Source: Anisus vortex
Taxonomy: Eukaryota; Mollusca; Gastropoda; Planorbidae
DNA: 64,000 bases
Assembly: GCA_949126835.1 (NCBI GenBank)
Contig: OX421507.1
Span: 10,072,121-10,136,120, forward strand
Reading direction: 5' to 3'
This document shows positions 45,442 to 55,560 of this stretch, piece by piece (the stretch's first letter is position 1; each line of letters begins with the position of its first letter). Made by a program: the position numbers and the translations under genes. A model generated the notes under the pieces. The model did not search any database and was not told the origin of the DNA. It saw only the letters and a list, made by a program, of their open reading frames with translations.

Positions 45442-46167
45442 AAGTCCACAATGTAAGGATAAGTCCACAATGTAAGGATAAGTCCACAATGTAAGGATAA
45501 GTCCACACTGTAAGAAAAAGTCCACAATGTAAGGATAAGTCCACAATGTAAGGATAAGTCCACAATGTAAGGATAAGTCCACAATGTAAGGATAAGTCCA
45601 CACTGTAAGAAAAAGTCCACAATGTAAGGATAAGTCCACAATGTAAGGATAAGTCCACAATGTAAGGATAAGTCCACAATGTAAGGATAAGTCCACAATG
45701 TAAGGATAAGTCCACAATGTAAGGATAAGTCCACAATGTAAGGATAAGTCCACACTGTAAGAAAAAGTCCACAATGTAAGGATAAGTCCACAATGTAAGG
45801 ATAAGTCCACAATGTAAGGATAAGTCCACAATGTAAGGATAAGTCCACAATGTAAGGATAAGTCCACAATGTAAGGATAAGTCCACAATGTAAGGATAAG
45901 TCCACACTGTAAGAAAAAGTCCACAATGTAAGGATAAGTCCACAATGTAAGGATAAGTCCACAATGTAAGGATAAGTCCACAATGTAAGGATAAGTCCAC
46001 AATGTAAGGATAAGTCCACAATGTAAGGATAAGTCCACAATGTAAGGATAAGTCCACACTGTAAGAAAAAGTCCACAATGTAAGGATAAGTCCACAATGT
46101 AAGGATAAGTCCACACTGTAAGAAAAAGTCCACAATGTAAGGATAAGTCCACAATGTAAAGGATAAG
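45442..46167. repeat. 19-bp minisatellite with 152-bp higher-order unit
   Basis: About 38 units of AAGTCCACAATGTAAGGAT. A variant unit (AAGTCCACACTGTAAGAAA) starts with GTCC at 45,501, 45,596, 45,748, 45,900, 46,052 and 46,109, giving spacings of 95, 152, 152, 152 and 57 bp. So eight-unit blocks of 152 bp were amplified. With 19 bp the frame cycles every 57 bp and the minus strand is open in all frames, but this is not a protein. Confidence 0.95.
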
Positions 46168-46940
46168 TTGATTATGCATGCTCTGCGATCAAAAGTTTGC
46201 ATTACTACTTAGAATATTTATAACATACAAGAAGAGTTTTTAAAGTTTAAGTCGACGACGAAGTTTCATTTGCTAGTCCAACCCTTCAGAGATGACTTTG
46301 AAAGTCGAGACAGAAGGTGCAGTGATGGAGGCTTGGTCTAATGAGGTTACACAGTCTAATGACTGACGGAAAAAAACAACCAATATTTGTAAACATCGGT
46401 GCGTGCGTGTGGAACACGCAGTTTGAGTTGATGACCTCTGGTAGAGTGGGACACTTGTTGTATGTGAACTGTCTGTGTGGACAAGTCCACTTGTCCATTT
46501 CTGAGCTCGTACATCATCGCTCTGCGGTAGAGCAGGACACTTGTTGTATGTGAACTGTCTGTGTGGACAAGTCCACGTGTCCATTTCTCAGCTCGTACAT
46601 CATCGCTCTGCGGTGTTGTAGGGGTTCCAAGATAGAGTTTGGCCACCAAAGCAGAGGCGCTTGTTTTGAGGCCGTAGTCCTGTAGGATACGATGTGCGGC
46701 AGGTCGTACGGTCACATCCGGTCGTAGATATCAGGTGTTGTTAGTGAGGATCCCCACCGTCGATGCGTAATACAGGATGGGTCGAGCTAAACTCTCAAAT
46801 GTTTTAATTTGTTCTAATAGATTAAATTCCTCGCGTAAATAAGAATGAAACAAGTCCCAAATAAATACAAATTCTTGAATGGGTTTTCTTAGTATTAACA
46901 TTACTCGGGGATCTCTTGTTAAATACACGAGCATTTATGT
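46168..46940. other. GC-richer segment with an 87-bp tandem duplication
   Basis: 46,440-46,526 and 46,527-46,612 are two near-identical 87-bp units (GGTAGAG..., CACTTGTTGTATGTGAACTG, GTGTGGACAAGTCCAC, CTCGTACATCATCGCTCTGC). On the minus strand near 46,790 an ESLARPILYYAS stretch resembles a LINE RT thumb, so part may be LINE-derived. Not assigned further. Confidence 0.5.
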
Positions 46941-47210
46941 CAGTGGTTCCCAGCTTTCTGAATGCCGCGACCCCTTATTAATACCCTCAAGTTGTGGCGA
47001 CCCCCCAACCACAAATTTTTTTCCCCGAGACCTTATAATTGTAATTTGCTGCTGTTATGAATTGTATGCCTAATGAAAATATATGATATGCAGGATGTAT
47101 TTTCATTGTTACAAAAAGGCAGAGTGATTAATCACAAAAACAAATCTAATTATATTTTACGATATATTTATTCTTATTAAAAAAAACGAGATTGCTTCTT
47201 TCTCGCCAGA

Positions 47211-47531
47211 TCACAAATTTGTGGGGCAAACATTGCAAGAGCACAAAGATAGATCATTATACACAACAAGTCTACTTTTGTATTTAGACTTAATAACCCA
47301 CAAGCTGGATAACCCTGTTTCACAAATATATGTTGCTAGAAATGAAAGAATAAGGAGCAATACAGTCTCAGACAGAATACGATATGGCTGAAAATACTTG
47401 ATCAAGAATTTAGCATTGTATAAAAAATCAGTTCTCTCTGCATTGTTATAAAACAGTTCAATGAGCATCTCTTGTGCTGTCTTAGGAACATCTTCAAATT
47501 TAAATGTAAAAAGGGCTTCTGGGAAGTGCAA
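47211..47531 (-). pseudogene. hAT transposase C-terminus
   Basis: 106 codons. ICETGLSSLWVIKSKYKSRL matches the C-terminal dimerisation region of ZBED5/FAM200-like hAT transposases ('...CE.GFS.L..IKSKYR.RL'), followed by a YNDL stretch. The catalytic domain and BED finger are missing, so only the tail survives. Confidence 0.8.
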
Positions 47532-47719
47532 ATAGGGGTGTCAGGCAGATTTGAAAAGTACGAAATGAAATTTCCTCTGCAAGCATGTACAAGTGTTCTT
47601 TAACAGAAATTATTATGTAATCATTATGTCTGATTCAATTTCATGTTCCTAAAAAAAAAAAGCAGATAAGATGGGTGCCTCGGTTCCTAAGACCAGCAAA
47701 AATAAATTTTAAATTATAA

Positions 47720-47830
47720 TATATATTAACCGTAATAATAATAATTACTATTGTATAGCGCTGTCAACAAACATAGTGTAAGCTCAGAGCGCATTTAACA
47801 TTGAGCACCAAACAAGCAAGAATATGGATA
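47720..47830 (-). repeat. LINE/SINE 3' tail (ATT repeat, GCGC motif)
   Basis: On the minus strand it ends GACAGCGCTATACAATAG then (TTA)n, like the CR1/L2-type tails at 21.4 and 38.6 kb. It may be the 3' end of the LINE whose coding part lies at 49.0-49.6 kb, the two being pushed apart by the 15-bp array. Confidence 0.5.
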
Positions 47831-47950
47831 TAATTCTCTATGCTAAGTGGGATAGAAAGCTAATTAAGAATTTAAAGCTTTACAAACATAGGACAAAGCA
47901 CATAAATGTATCATTAACCAACCTAATAAAAAAGTAGAACATTAGGGGGG

Positions 47951-48910
47951 CTAAAAAGTTTAAGTCTAAATAGTTTAAGTCTAAATAGTTTAAGTCTAAA
48001 AAGTCTAAAAGTCTAAAAAGTTTAAGTCTAAAAAGTTTAAGTCTAAAAAGTTTAAGTCTAAAAAGTTTAAGTCTAAATAGTTTAAGTCTAAATAGTTTAA
48101 GTCTAAAAAGTCTAAAAGTCTAAAAAGTTTAAGTCTAAAAAGTTTAAGTCTAAAAAGTTTAAGTCTAAAAAGTTTAAGTCTAAAAAGTTCAAGTCTAAAA
48201 AGTCTGAAAGTCTAAAAAGTTTAAGTCTAAAAAGTTTAAGTCTAAAAAGTTTAAGTCTAAAAAGTTTGTCTAAAAAGTTTAAGTCTAAAAAGTCTGAAAG
48301 TCTAAAAAGTCTGAAAGTCTAAAAAGTTTAAGTCTAAAAAGTTTAAGTCTAAAAAGTTTAAAAGTCTAAAAAGTTTAAGTCTAAAAAGTTTAAGTCTAAA
48401 AAGTTTAAGTCTAAATAGTTTAAGTCTAAATAGTTTAAGTCTAAAAAGTCTAAAAGTCTAAAAAGTTTAAGTCTAAAAAGTTTAAGTCTAAAAAGTTTAA
48501 GTCTAAAAAGTTTAAGTCTAAAAAGTTTAAGTCTAAAAAGTCTGAAAGTCTAAAAAGTTTAAGTCTAAAAAGTTTAAGTCTAAAAAGTTTAAGTCTAAAA
48601 AGTTTGTCTAAAAAGTTTAAGTCTAAAAAGTCTGAAAGTCTAAAAAGTTTAAGTCTAAAAAGTTTAAGTCTAAAAAGTTTAAGTCTAAAAAGTTTAAGTC
48701 TAAAAAGTTTAAGTCTAAAAAGTTTAAGTCTAAAAAGTTTGTCTAAAAAGTTTAAGTTTAAAAAGTCTGAAAGTCTAAAAAGTTTAAGTCTAAAAAGTTT
48801 AAGTCTAAAAAGTTTAAGTCTAAAAAGTTTAAGTCTAAAAAGTTTAAGTCTAAAAAGTCTAAAAGTCTAAAAAGTTTAAGTCTAAAAAGTTTAAGTCTAA
48901 AAAGTTTAAG
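47951..48910. repeat. 15-bp minisatellite with ~338-bp higher-order unit
   Basis: About 64 units of TTTAAGTCTAAAAAG with variants TCTGAAAG, TCTAAAAG, TAG and GTTTGTC. Variant landmarks recur at 338 bp (for example 48,108 to 48,446; 48,200 to 48,538; 48,264 to 48,602). The Ser/Leu/Lys-rich frame is not a gene. Confidence 0.95.
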
Positions 48911-48999
48911 GTAAATATTAAACTAATGTAGATTTAAATTCTTTTTATGAGTGACGATACAACTTATTTGCCTGAGTGAGATGGTCAGTAGATTTCATA

Positions 49000-49600
49000 T
49001 TTAATTTTTCAGGCCATATATTAAGAAGGTTCTCAGACCATCGGTCGTCAGAGAGAAGAGGGGCACCCCCAGAAGTGAGGAGTCGGCAGAACAGACTGTT
49101 TGCGGAACATATGGTTTAATTAGTTCATTGATATAGAGCAGCAGGTCGTTGTTATGAAGGCCATGATGGCAAAGTTGAGCCTTTCTGTATTCAATTCTGG
49201 CTCTCAAAGGGAACCAATGCAGGCGACGCAGGAGAACTGTCGCAGAATCACGCTTTGACTTAAGCATAACCAGTCGGGAGGCACTGTTTTGAATACAGTG
49301 TAATTTGGCGACTTTATCGTCAGGTATTTCGTTTAGCAGGGCATTACAGTAGTCGAGGCGCGAGAGTAAAAAGGCAGCGGCAATTTTCTTTGGTGCGTCA
49401 GAGAGTCAAACGACAGATAAAGTCGGATCCCACAAGTCTACGCATCTGTAAATAAAGGCCCCTTCATAGATTGCTTATGTGGACGTCGACAGATAACTTT
49501 GAGTTAAGGATGACACCCAGGTGTTTTACTTTTTCCACAAAGGGGACATGGCCATTCATGACCATCAGGGATTCCAAACCCTCATTTTTTAAAATGTTCC
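49000..49600 (-). pseudogene. CR1/L2-like LINE RT remnant inside hAT-B
   Basis: The minus strand encodes AAAFLLSRLDYCNALL and IQNSASRLV, then LLRRLHWFPLRARIEYRKA, a KPYVP piece and a G(V)PLFSLTTDGLRTF-like end. These are the RT thumb and post-RT motifs of CR1/L2 LINEs ('SRLDYCNALL', 'LHWLPV..RI.YK'). A stop and a shift break it near 49,400. Confidence 0.8.
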
Positions 49601-49680
49601 TCCGATGGTCTTAGGCGACCCCAAGTGAAATGGTGATTCGACCCCCAATGTGGTCGCGACCCACAGGCTGGGAACCTCTG

Positions 49681-50309
49681 ATCTACGTGCGTAAAATGAT
49701 CAGTGTGAATACATGTAGGGGTTTGGCTAATGGAACGATCTTCTTTTTAAAGTTTCTATAGTTTCAGCAAGCTCAAATGTCTAATGCAAAACCGTCAATC
49801 AATGTGAACGAAAGGGTATTTGGACAGTTCACAGTTCCTTTCCATTTCCAACTCACACTGAATATTCATCACAGCGCTTAAAATAACAGTGTTTTTTTTT
49901 CTAATCTGATAAGAAAAAGTATTTCACTGTTATTCTGACAAGCCCTATAATATTTTCGACGAAAACCCATATAAAACTCACGAAGGAAGCCGGCGATGTC
50001 CTAAATACACTGTCAGAATACTCACCGTCGTACACGTTTTTGGATTTGTTGGTACCGGGCTAAGAAAAAAAAATACAACAAAAGTTAACACTAGACCAAC
50101 ATTCAACAAATATATGTAGTACGGCTGTGTTCTATTGGCAGAGCATTACATTACATTTTTAGAATGGCACCTGTTCGTAAACACATAATATCGTCTAGCC
50201 ACACAATCCCAGTGTAATCTTTGGCCCAGGCGAAATGGCGAACTCAGCTTTTGTTGCGCCATGTGCAGTAAGGTCTTTCGATAGAGTGCTTCACTTTGAT
50301 ATTTTGCAC
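49681..50309. other. Unassigned spacer
   Basis: No recognisable element. Confidence 0.5.
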
Positions 50310-50552
50310 AAAGTATCCCGTCGGACCAAATGGATCCGTAGGGCTGGTGAAGCAGCGTTCACCTGTTCACGGCATACCAGGTGATTGATTGGCCAGCACT
50401 ATGCACAGCCGCCTTTACTTTACCCCAACTAAGACCATGTATCCATCAGAGCTGTGTAGACTCAGGGACACCCTCCACACCCGGGAAAAATCCCAGCCTG
50501 CACCTGGATTCGAACCCAGGACCTTCGGTACGCCAGCCAAACGGGCTGCCGC
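50310..50552 (-). repeat. SINE1 copy
   Basis: Tail AAAGTATCCCGTCGGACCAA and ATGGATCC first on plus, then the core GGCCAGCACTATGCACAG, then the tRNA-like head with the B box as GGATTCGAACCCAGGACC, a perfect B-box reverse complement. The extreme A-box end is truncated. Confidence 0.85.
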
Positions 50553-51062
50553 ATAGTACGTCATTTAACCATTAAGTGTTGTCTCTAGAATTAAAAAACA
50601 ACAACAACTAAACAAATATTCAATGCACTAAGTAGTATCTCTTATATAAGTACAAAACAACAACATAACCAAAACACACATACACACGAAAATTTAAACA
50701 AAAATTCTATTAGAAATATAAATCTTATTTTGAAATCAATACTTATATTTAATATCTTGTTGTTGATATTGCTTAGCTAAGCTAATTATCTTTTGGAAAT
50801 ATGATATGCTTAGGAAAAAAAACCGCCTTAAACAAATTTCGGTCTATTAATCTTAGTTCATGATTTCTATCGTAAAGTCTACAACTGCAACGCGATCTAT
50901 TGACTTAAATTACATCTTAGCATCAGGTGACATTACAATAAATAAAGCGTATTCTTGAAGATTTTTTGACAATCTTTTTTCTTTGTGCATTATTGCAACC
51001 TCAATTTAACATGTTGTTATAATTAATTCAAGTGTCTTGTTTACATAGGCGTAAAAAGAAAG
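50553..51062. other. AT-rich unassigned spacer
   Basis: Nothing recognised. Confidence 0.5.
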
Positions 51063-51823
51063 ATTGGGTTTCAATGGCTGGCATAGCCGGGGTGGATGCG
51101 GGGATAAGCTCCCTCATCTCATGAAATGCTCCAATGGCTTGCGTCTCTAATAGCCTCTGACACGAGCGACTTGCAAATAAGTCCGGCGAAGCCCGTTCCT
51201 AATTCACAGGAGAAGGGGTGAAAGGCGGACCACTGGCGCCTAAAAACCAGTTGCTTCGGGCAGATGGGGCTCGTCAGCCGTGGTTGGCTGCTCATCTAGG
51301 AGAAGGAAAACTCTGACTACAAACCTCCGCTGCCTTGCGGCTACACTCATCCCTGAGAAAGGCTAGGGGAGTAAACCCTGATCACAAATCAGGAGCCGGA
51401 ATCCCTAAGGCAGACTGGCGTTGCCTGCAACGTCCCTCTGGCAATTCCTGCGACGCAGCTGATGTCAAGTCGTACTGGCTCCGCCTTTCCCTTGCACCCA
51501 TCAGCTGAGTTGAGAGAAGGAGTATGCTGCATGGGCAACAGCTTATTCCCTACATCACCTGGCCAGGCTCGTGCCCTGGAGAGGACACTCCAGCTTCGCT
51601 TCACAGCGTCGACACAACACGGGAAGTAGTAGTCACCGGTTATAAGCCACCCGCTCAATTGGCGTAGAGCTGGCGCCAGGGACTGCTTCCGACGGTGGGA
51701 GAGATGACAATGTCTCATTGGACAGCTACCGCCCACCTCAAGCTGGGCAGCCCCCAGTCAATTAGGTGTTGTCCGGCCACAGTTTGCCTGCCCTACTGGG
51801 TGCGTAGGGCTTAGGGCACGCAC

Positions 51824-52567
51824 ATGCCCGACAAGTGGACTGCAACTCATGCACCAAGCAATAAAATAAAAACAAAAAGGAAAACCCCAATCCTTAAACT
51901 GGGGAGCTGGAATGTACGGACACTGACTCCCGGTCTGTCAGACAACCTTCAAGACATCAGCGATGCTCGGAAAACATCAGTCATCAACGACGAACTCGTA
52001 AGGCTACGGGTCGACATAGCCACTTTACAAGAGACACGGCTGTCAGGTTCCGTTCACGTTTTTCTGGCAAGGCAAAAGTGTGGAAGAAGTCAGAGAATAC
52101 GGCGTCGGATTTGCTGTCCGGAACTCCCTACTGGGGATGACAGTACCATGCCAACAGGGAACTGAAAGACTACTTTCACTCCGCCTCCATACCTCAACAG
52201 GGCCCGCAACCTAATTAGTGCATACGCACCAACTCTCAGCGCCACCGCACACACAAAAGATGAGTTCTATGATCAGCTGGACTCACTGCTAGGCACAATC
52301 CCCAAAGATGAGCATTTGATTTTACTGGGTGACTTCAATGCTAGGGTGGGTGCTGACTACGTTTCATGGCCCTCCTGTTTGGGAAGATTTGGCACAGGAA
52401 AAATGAACGAAAACGGACAGAGACTCTTGGAACTGTGTTCCTACCACGATCTATGCATCACCAACACTTTCTTTCAGACAAAGCCCCAGCATAGGGTATC
52501 ATGGAGACATCCCCGCTCTAAACACTGGCACCAGCTGGACCTAATTATCACAGGCGTTCCGCATTGA
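51824..52567 (+). pseudogene. LINE APE endonuclease domain
   Basis: The first piece starts at ATG 51,824 and has LGSWNVRTL (the Asn of the APE fold) and ATLQETRL (the catalytic Glu). The second piece, from 52,316, has LLGDFNARVG, the metal-binding Asp/Asn motif. DTDHSLV (the catalytic Asp-His) follows at about 52,612. The frame shifts near 52,050, 52,215 and 52,556. In LINEs this domain nicks the target DNA to prime reverse transcription. Confidence 0.85.
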
Positions 52568-54171
52568 AGCAGGTTCTTCTCACTCGCACCTTCCATAGTG
52601 CAGACTGCGACACTGACCACTCACTAGTGTGTTGCAAGATGAGATTGCTGCCAAAGAAAATCCACCGATCCAGGCCAGAAGGCAGACCCCGCATCGATGT
52701 GAGCATGACATATCATCCAGACAGGAAAATAGAGTTCACGCAAGCTCTCTCGAACTCACTAGACACTGATCTCCCTGGCAGGAGCGCCAAAGAAAAGTGG
52801 GACTACCTCAGAGAAACAATACACAGCACAGCCATGCAGGTCTTTGGAAGAAAAAAGACAAAAAACAATGACTGGTTCGAGGCCAACTCTGTCACGCTCA
52901 CCCCCGCCATAGAAGAAAGACGAAGTGCTCACCAAAAATACAAGAACTCTCCCAATCAACAGACACTGCAGGCATATAGATCAGCCAGGAGCAGGGTTCA
53001 GAGGCTAGCAAGGCAGTGCGCAAATGACTACTGGCTTCAACTATGCCAGAGCATTCAACTATCGGCTGAAACTGGAAACATCAGAGGCATGTACGATGGC
53101 ATAAAAAAGGCCATGGGTCCTACAAAGAAGGTCACAGCCCCACTGAAGTCTTCAACAGGTGTGATAATTCATGATAAGAGCAAACAGATGGACAGATGGG
53201 TGGAACACTACTCAGAATTGTACTCCAGGCAAAACCACATCACACAAGAGGCCATCGATGCTGTCCAAAGTCTCCCCCTCATGGCAGAACTGGACGACAT
53301 ACCTACCCTGGCAGAACTAAAAGAAGCCATCGAGCGATTACCAATAGCAAAGGCTCCATAGGTTATCAAGTGTGGCAGCAGCGTATTAGTGGAGCACCTG
53401 CATGGCCTCCTCTGCCAGTGCTGGGAAGAAGGAGCATTACCCGAGGACATGAGAAATGCCAACATAATTACCCTGTATAAAAATAAGGGAGATAGAAGTG
53501 ACTGTAATAATTACAGGGGTATTTCCCTCCTCAGCATTGTGGGAAAGGTCTTTGCACGGGTTGTTCTAAAGAAACTGCAAAGGCTTGCTGAGAGAGTGTA
53601 CCCCGAATCACAGTGCGGGTTCCTAGCAGAAAGATCCACAATCGATATGATCTTCTCACTAAGACAACTCCAAGAAAAGTGTCGCGAGCAACACATGCCC
53701 CTCTATCTGGCTTTCATTGATCTGACAAAGGCCTTCGACTTGGTCAGCAGAGATGGACTCTTTACAGTCCTGGCAAAAGTTGGCTGCCCACCGAAAATAC
53801 TGAAGATAATACAGTCATTCCATGACGGAATGAAAGGCACAGTGCAGTATGACGGGTCAACTTCAGCCGCATTTGACATCCTAGGCGGTGTCAAGCAGGG
53901 CTGTGTCCTTGCCCCAACACTCTTTGGCATCTTTTTTGCCAGCCTGTTGAGACATGCCTTTGGAACTTCTACCGAGGGGGTCTATCTACACACCCGTTCT
54001 GATGGTAAACAATTCAACTTGGCCAGGCTTAAGTCTAAGAGGAAGATACGGGAGACCGTCATGCTTTTCGCAGATGACGCTGCCTTAGCCACACACACAG
54101 AGGCAGAACTGCAAAACCTAATGGACCGCTTCGCCAAGGCGCTAGCGACTTCGGTCTCACTATCAGCTTAA
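52568..54171 (+). pseudogene. LINE reverse transcriptase domain
   Basis: 52,568-53,361 is the linker between endonuclease and RT. A TAG at 53,359 and loss of a few codons follow KAP, where the palm usually has GxDGIP. 53,389-54,171 continues with ITLYKNKG, NYRGISLLS, AFIDLTKAFDLV (first catalytic Asp), GVKQGCVLAPTLF and the catalytic FADDAAL near 54,070. The frame shifts near 54,140. All RT core blocks are present in order. Confidence 0.9.
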
Positions 54172-54980
54172 AAAAGACAAATGTGATGTCCCAGGAAGCT
54201 GCTTCTCCCAAAATCAACATCAATGACTGCGAACTTGAGGCTGTGGAGCATTACACATACCTTGGCACCACTATCAGCAACAACCTTTCTCTAGATGCAG
54301 AGCTTAACACAAGGATCGGCAAGGCCTCCACAACACTGGCCAGACTATCGCACAGAGTTTGGAACAACAAAAAGCTGACCATAAGAACCAAGGTTGCAGT
54401 GTACCGTGCATGTGTGCTAAGCACTCTACTCTACGCCAGCGAAGCCTGGACGCTATACTCTAAACAAGAGAAGAGATTGAGTGCTTTTCATATGCGCTGC
54501 CTCCGACGCATACTCGAAATATCCTGGCAGGACCATGTCACGAACAACGAGGTACTGCGGCAGGCTGGGATGCCAAGCATGCCTACTCTAATCCGCCAAC
54601 GCCGGCTCAGATGGCTAGGACATGTATGTCGGATGGAGGATGGCCGAATACCCAAAGACATCCTTTACTCGGAACTGGCCAGAGGAAAGAGGACTTCTGG
54701 CCGGCAAGGGAGACATGAAAGGCCTTGCCATTGACACAAACAGCTGGGAGGAACTAGCCAAGGACAGGTCCAGCTGGAGACATGCGCTGGCCTCCGGGCT
54801 GGAAGCTGGAGGAGAAACCTGCAACGGCTCGCTGATGAGAAGCGCACCAAAAGGAAGGAAAGAAGAGACCAGCCCATGACCAGTTCTGCCTTCCTGTGCC
54901 GGACGTGCAATAGGGACTGTCACTCGCATGTGGGCTTGCACAGCCATAGCAGAAGCTGCAAGGCCAGGAGCGCACATTCC
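54150..54980 (+). pseudogene. LINE C-terminal region with Cys/His finger
   Basis: 54,183-54,734 has YLGTTISNNLSLDAELNTRI and LLYASEAWTLY, ILEISWQDHVTNNEVL and RRLRWLGHVCRM, all typical post-RT motifs. After shifts near 54,700, 54,890-54,960 encodes FLCRTCNRDCHSHVGLHSHS ending RSC, a C2HC-like zinc finger that presumably binds nucleic acid (inference). Confidence 0.8.
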
Positions 54981-55050
54981 CCAAAGGCACAATAAACTCC
55001 GTCGTCTCTCGAGACAAATGGAAGCCAACATAAAAAGAAAGATAATATAA

Positions 55051-55205
55051 TTAACTTATATTATACTACAAAAAAAAACAAAAATCTCTGAGGGTGATAC
55101 TATATCAAAAACATCAAACTGTATTTAAATTTTTTTTAGTAAAATACAATAAGATGTTAATATTTTTATACATTTTAAAAATTTGGATAAACAATTACTA
55201 TACAT
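55051..55205. other. AT-rich spacer
   Basis: Short A/T-rich stretch; nothing recognised. Confidence 0.5.
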
Positions 55206-55404
55206 CAGGGATCGGCAACCGACGAAACGCGTGCCAGACGTGACACGCAGAACGATTTTAAATGGCACGCGGAAAACCTAAAAAAAAGTCAGTTCGAGTA
55301 TATCCTACAAGAAAAGAGCAGGATAACTTTTAGGTTGTTGGCACGCAGAGTGAATTAGAAATCTTACATCGGCAAACTATTATCAAAACGTCGCCGACCC
55401 CCTG
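55206..55404. mobile_element. hAT-like MITE (CAGGGATCGGCAACC ends)
   Basis: The left end is CAGGGATCGGCAACC. The right end reversed is CAGGGGGTCGGCGACG. The flanks are CTATACAT and CTAAACAC (6 of 8 equal). Subterminal GGCACGC motifs are on both sides. Same family as 20,444-20,625. Confidence 0.7.
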
Positions 55405-55430
55405 CTAAACACTATGGCGACCCTGTCAGT

Positions 55431-55560
55431 GGCGTCATGCTGTGGAACTTGTTCCAGTACCCAGTGGCTTATTTAGGCATGTTCCACATGTTCCATTGGA
55501 ACAGGGGCCCCCACACAAAAAGGGGCCCCCACACAAAAAGGGGCCCCCACACATCACACA
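55431..55560. repeat. hAT-A-related fragment with an 18-bp triplicate
   Basis: CAGTGGCTTATTTAGGCATG, then TTCCACATGTTCCATTGGAA, resembles the terminus of the 24.6-kb hAT element. GGGGCCCCCACACAAAAA occurs three times in tandem from about 55,504. The other terminus is not found. Confidence 0.6.

Larger units (their letters stand above)
46941..49680 (-). mobile_element. hAT transposon (hAT-B) carrying nested repeats
   Basis: The left end is CAGTGGTTCCCAGCTTTC, followed by CCGCGACCCC. The right end reversed is CAGAGGTTCCCAGCCTGTGG, then GTCGCGACC. The flanking 8 bp are ATTTATGT and ATCTACGT (6 of 8 equal, both differences C/T). A hAT transposase C-terminus is on the minus strand at 47,211-47,531. 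The element also contains a LINE remnant and the 15-bp array, so it was a landing site after insertion. Confidence 0.8.
51063..55050 (+). mobile_element. Near full-length endonuclease/RT LINE, decayed
   Basis: About 4 kb of GC-richer DNA: a 5' noncoding region (51,076-51,823), an APE-type endonuclease, an RT, a C-terminal region and a Cys/His finger, then a 3' end near 55,050. Most other LINEs in the window are 3' stubs, so this copy is unusually complete. At least five shifts or stops make it inactive. Overall similarity is to RTE-like 'CFDP2-type' LINEs; I cannot fix the clade. Confidence 0.85.

Noticed and set aside
45288..46202. 304-codon minus frame of tryptophan-rich repeats
   Set aside because: Produced by the 19-bp minisatellite, open in all three minus frames.
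47951..48910. CRISPR-like array of short repeats
   Set aside because: Units are contiguous with no unique spacers, and the DNA is eukaryotic; it is a minisatellite.
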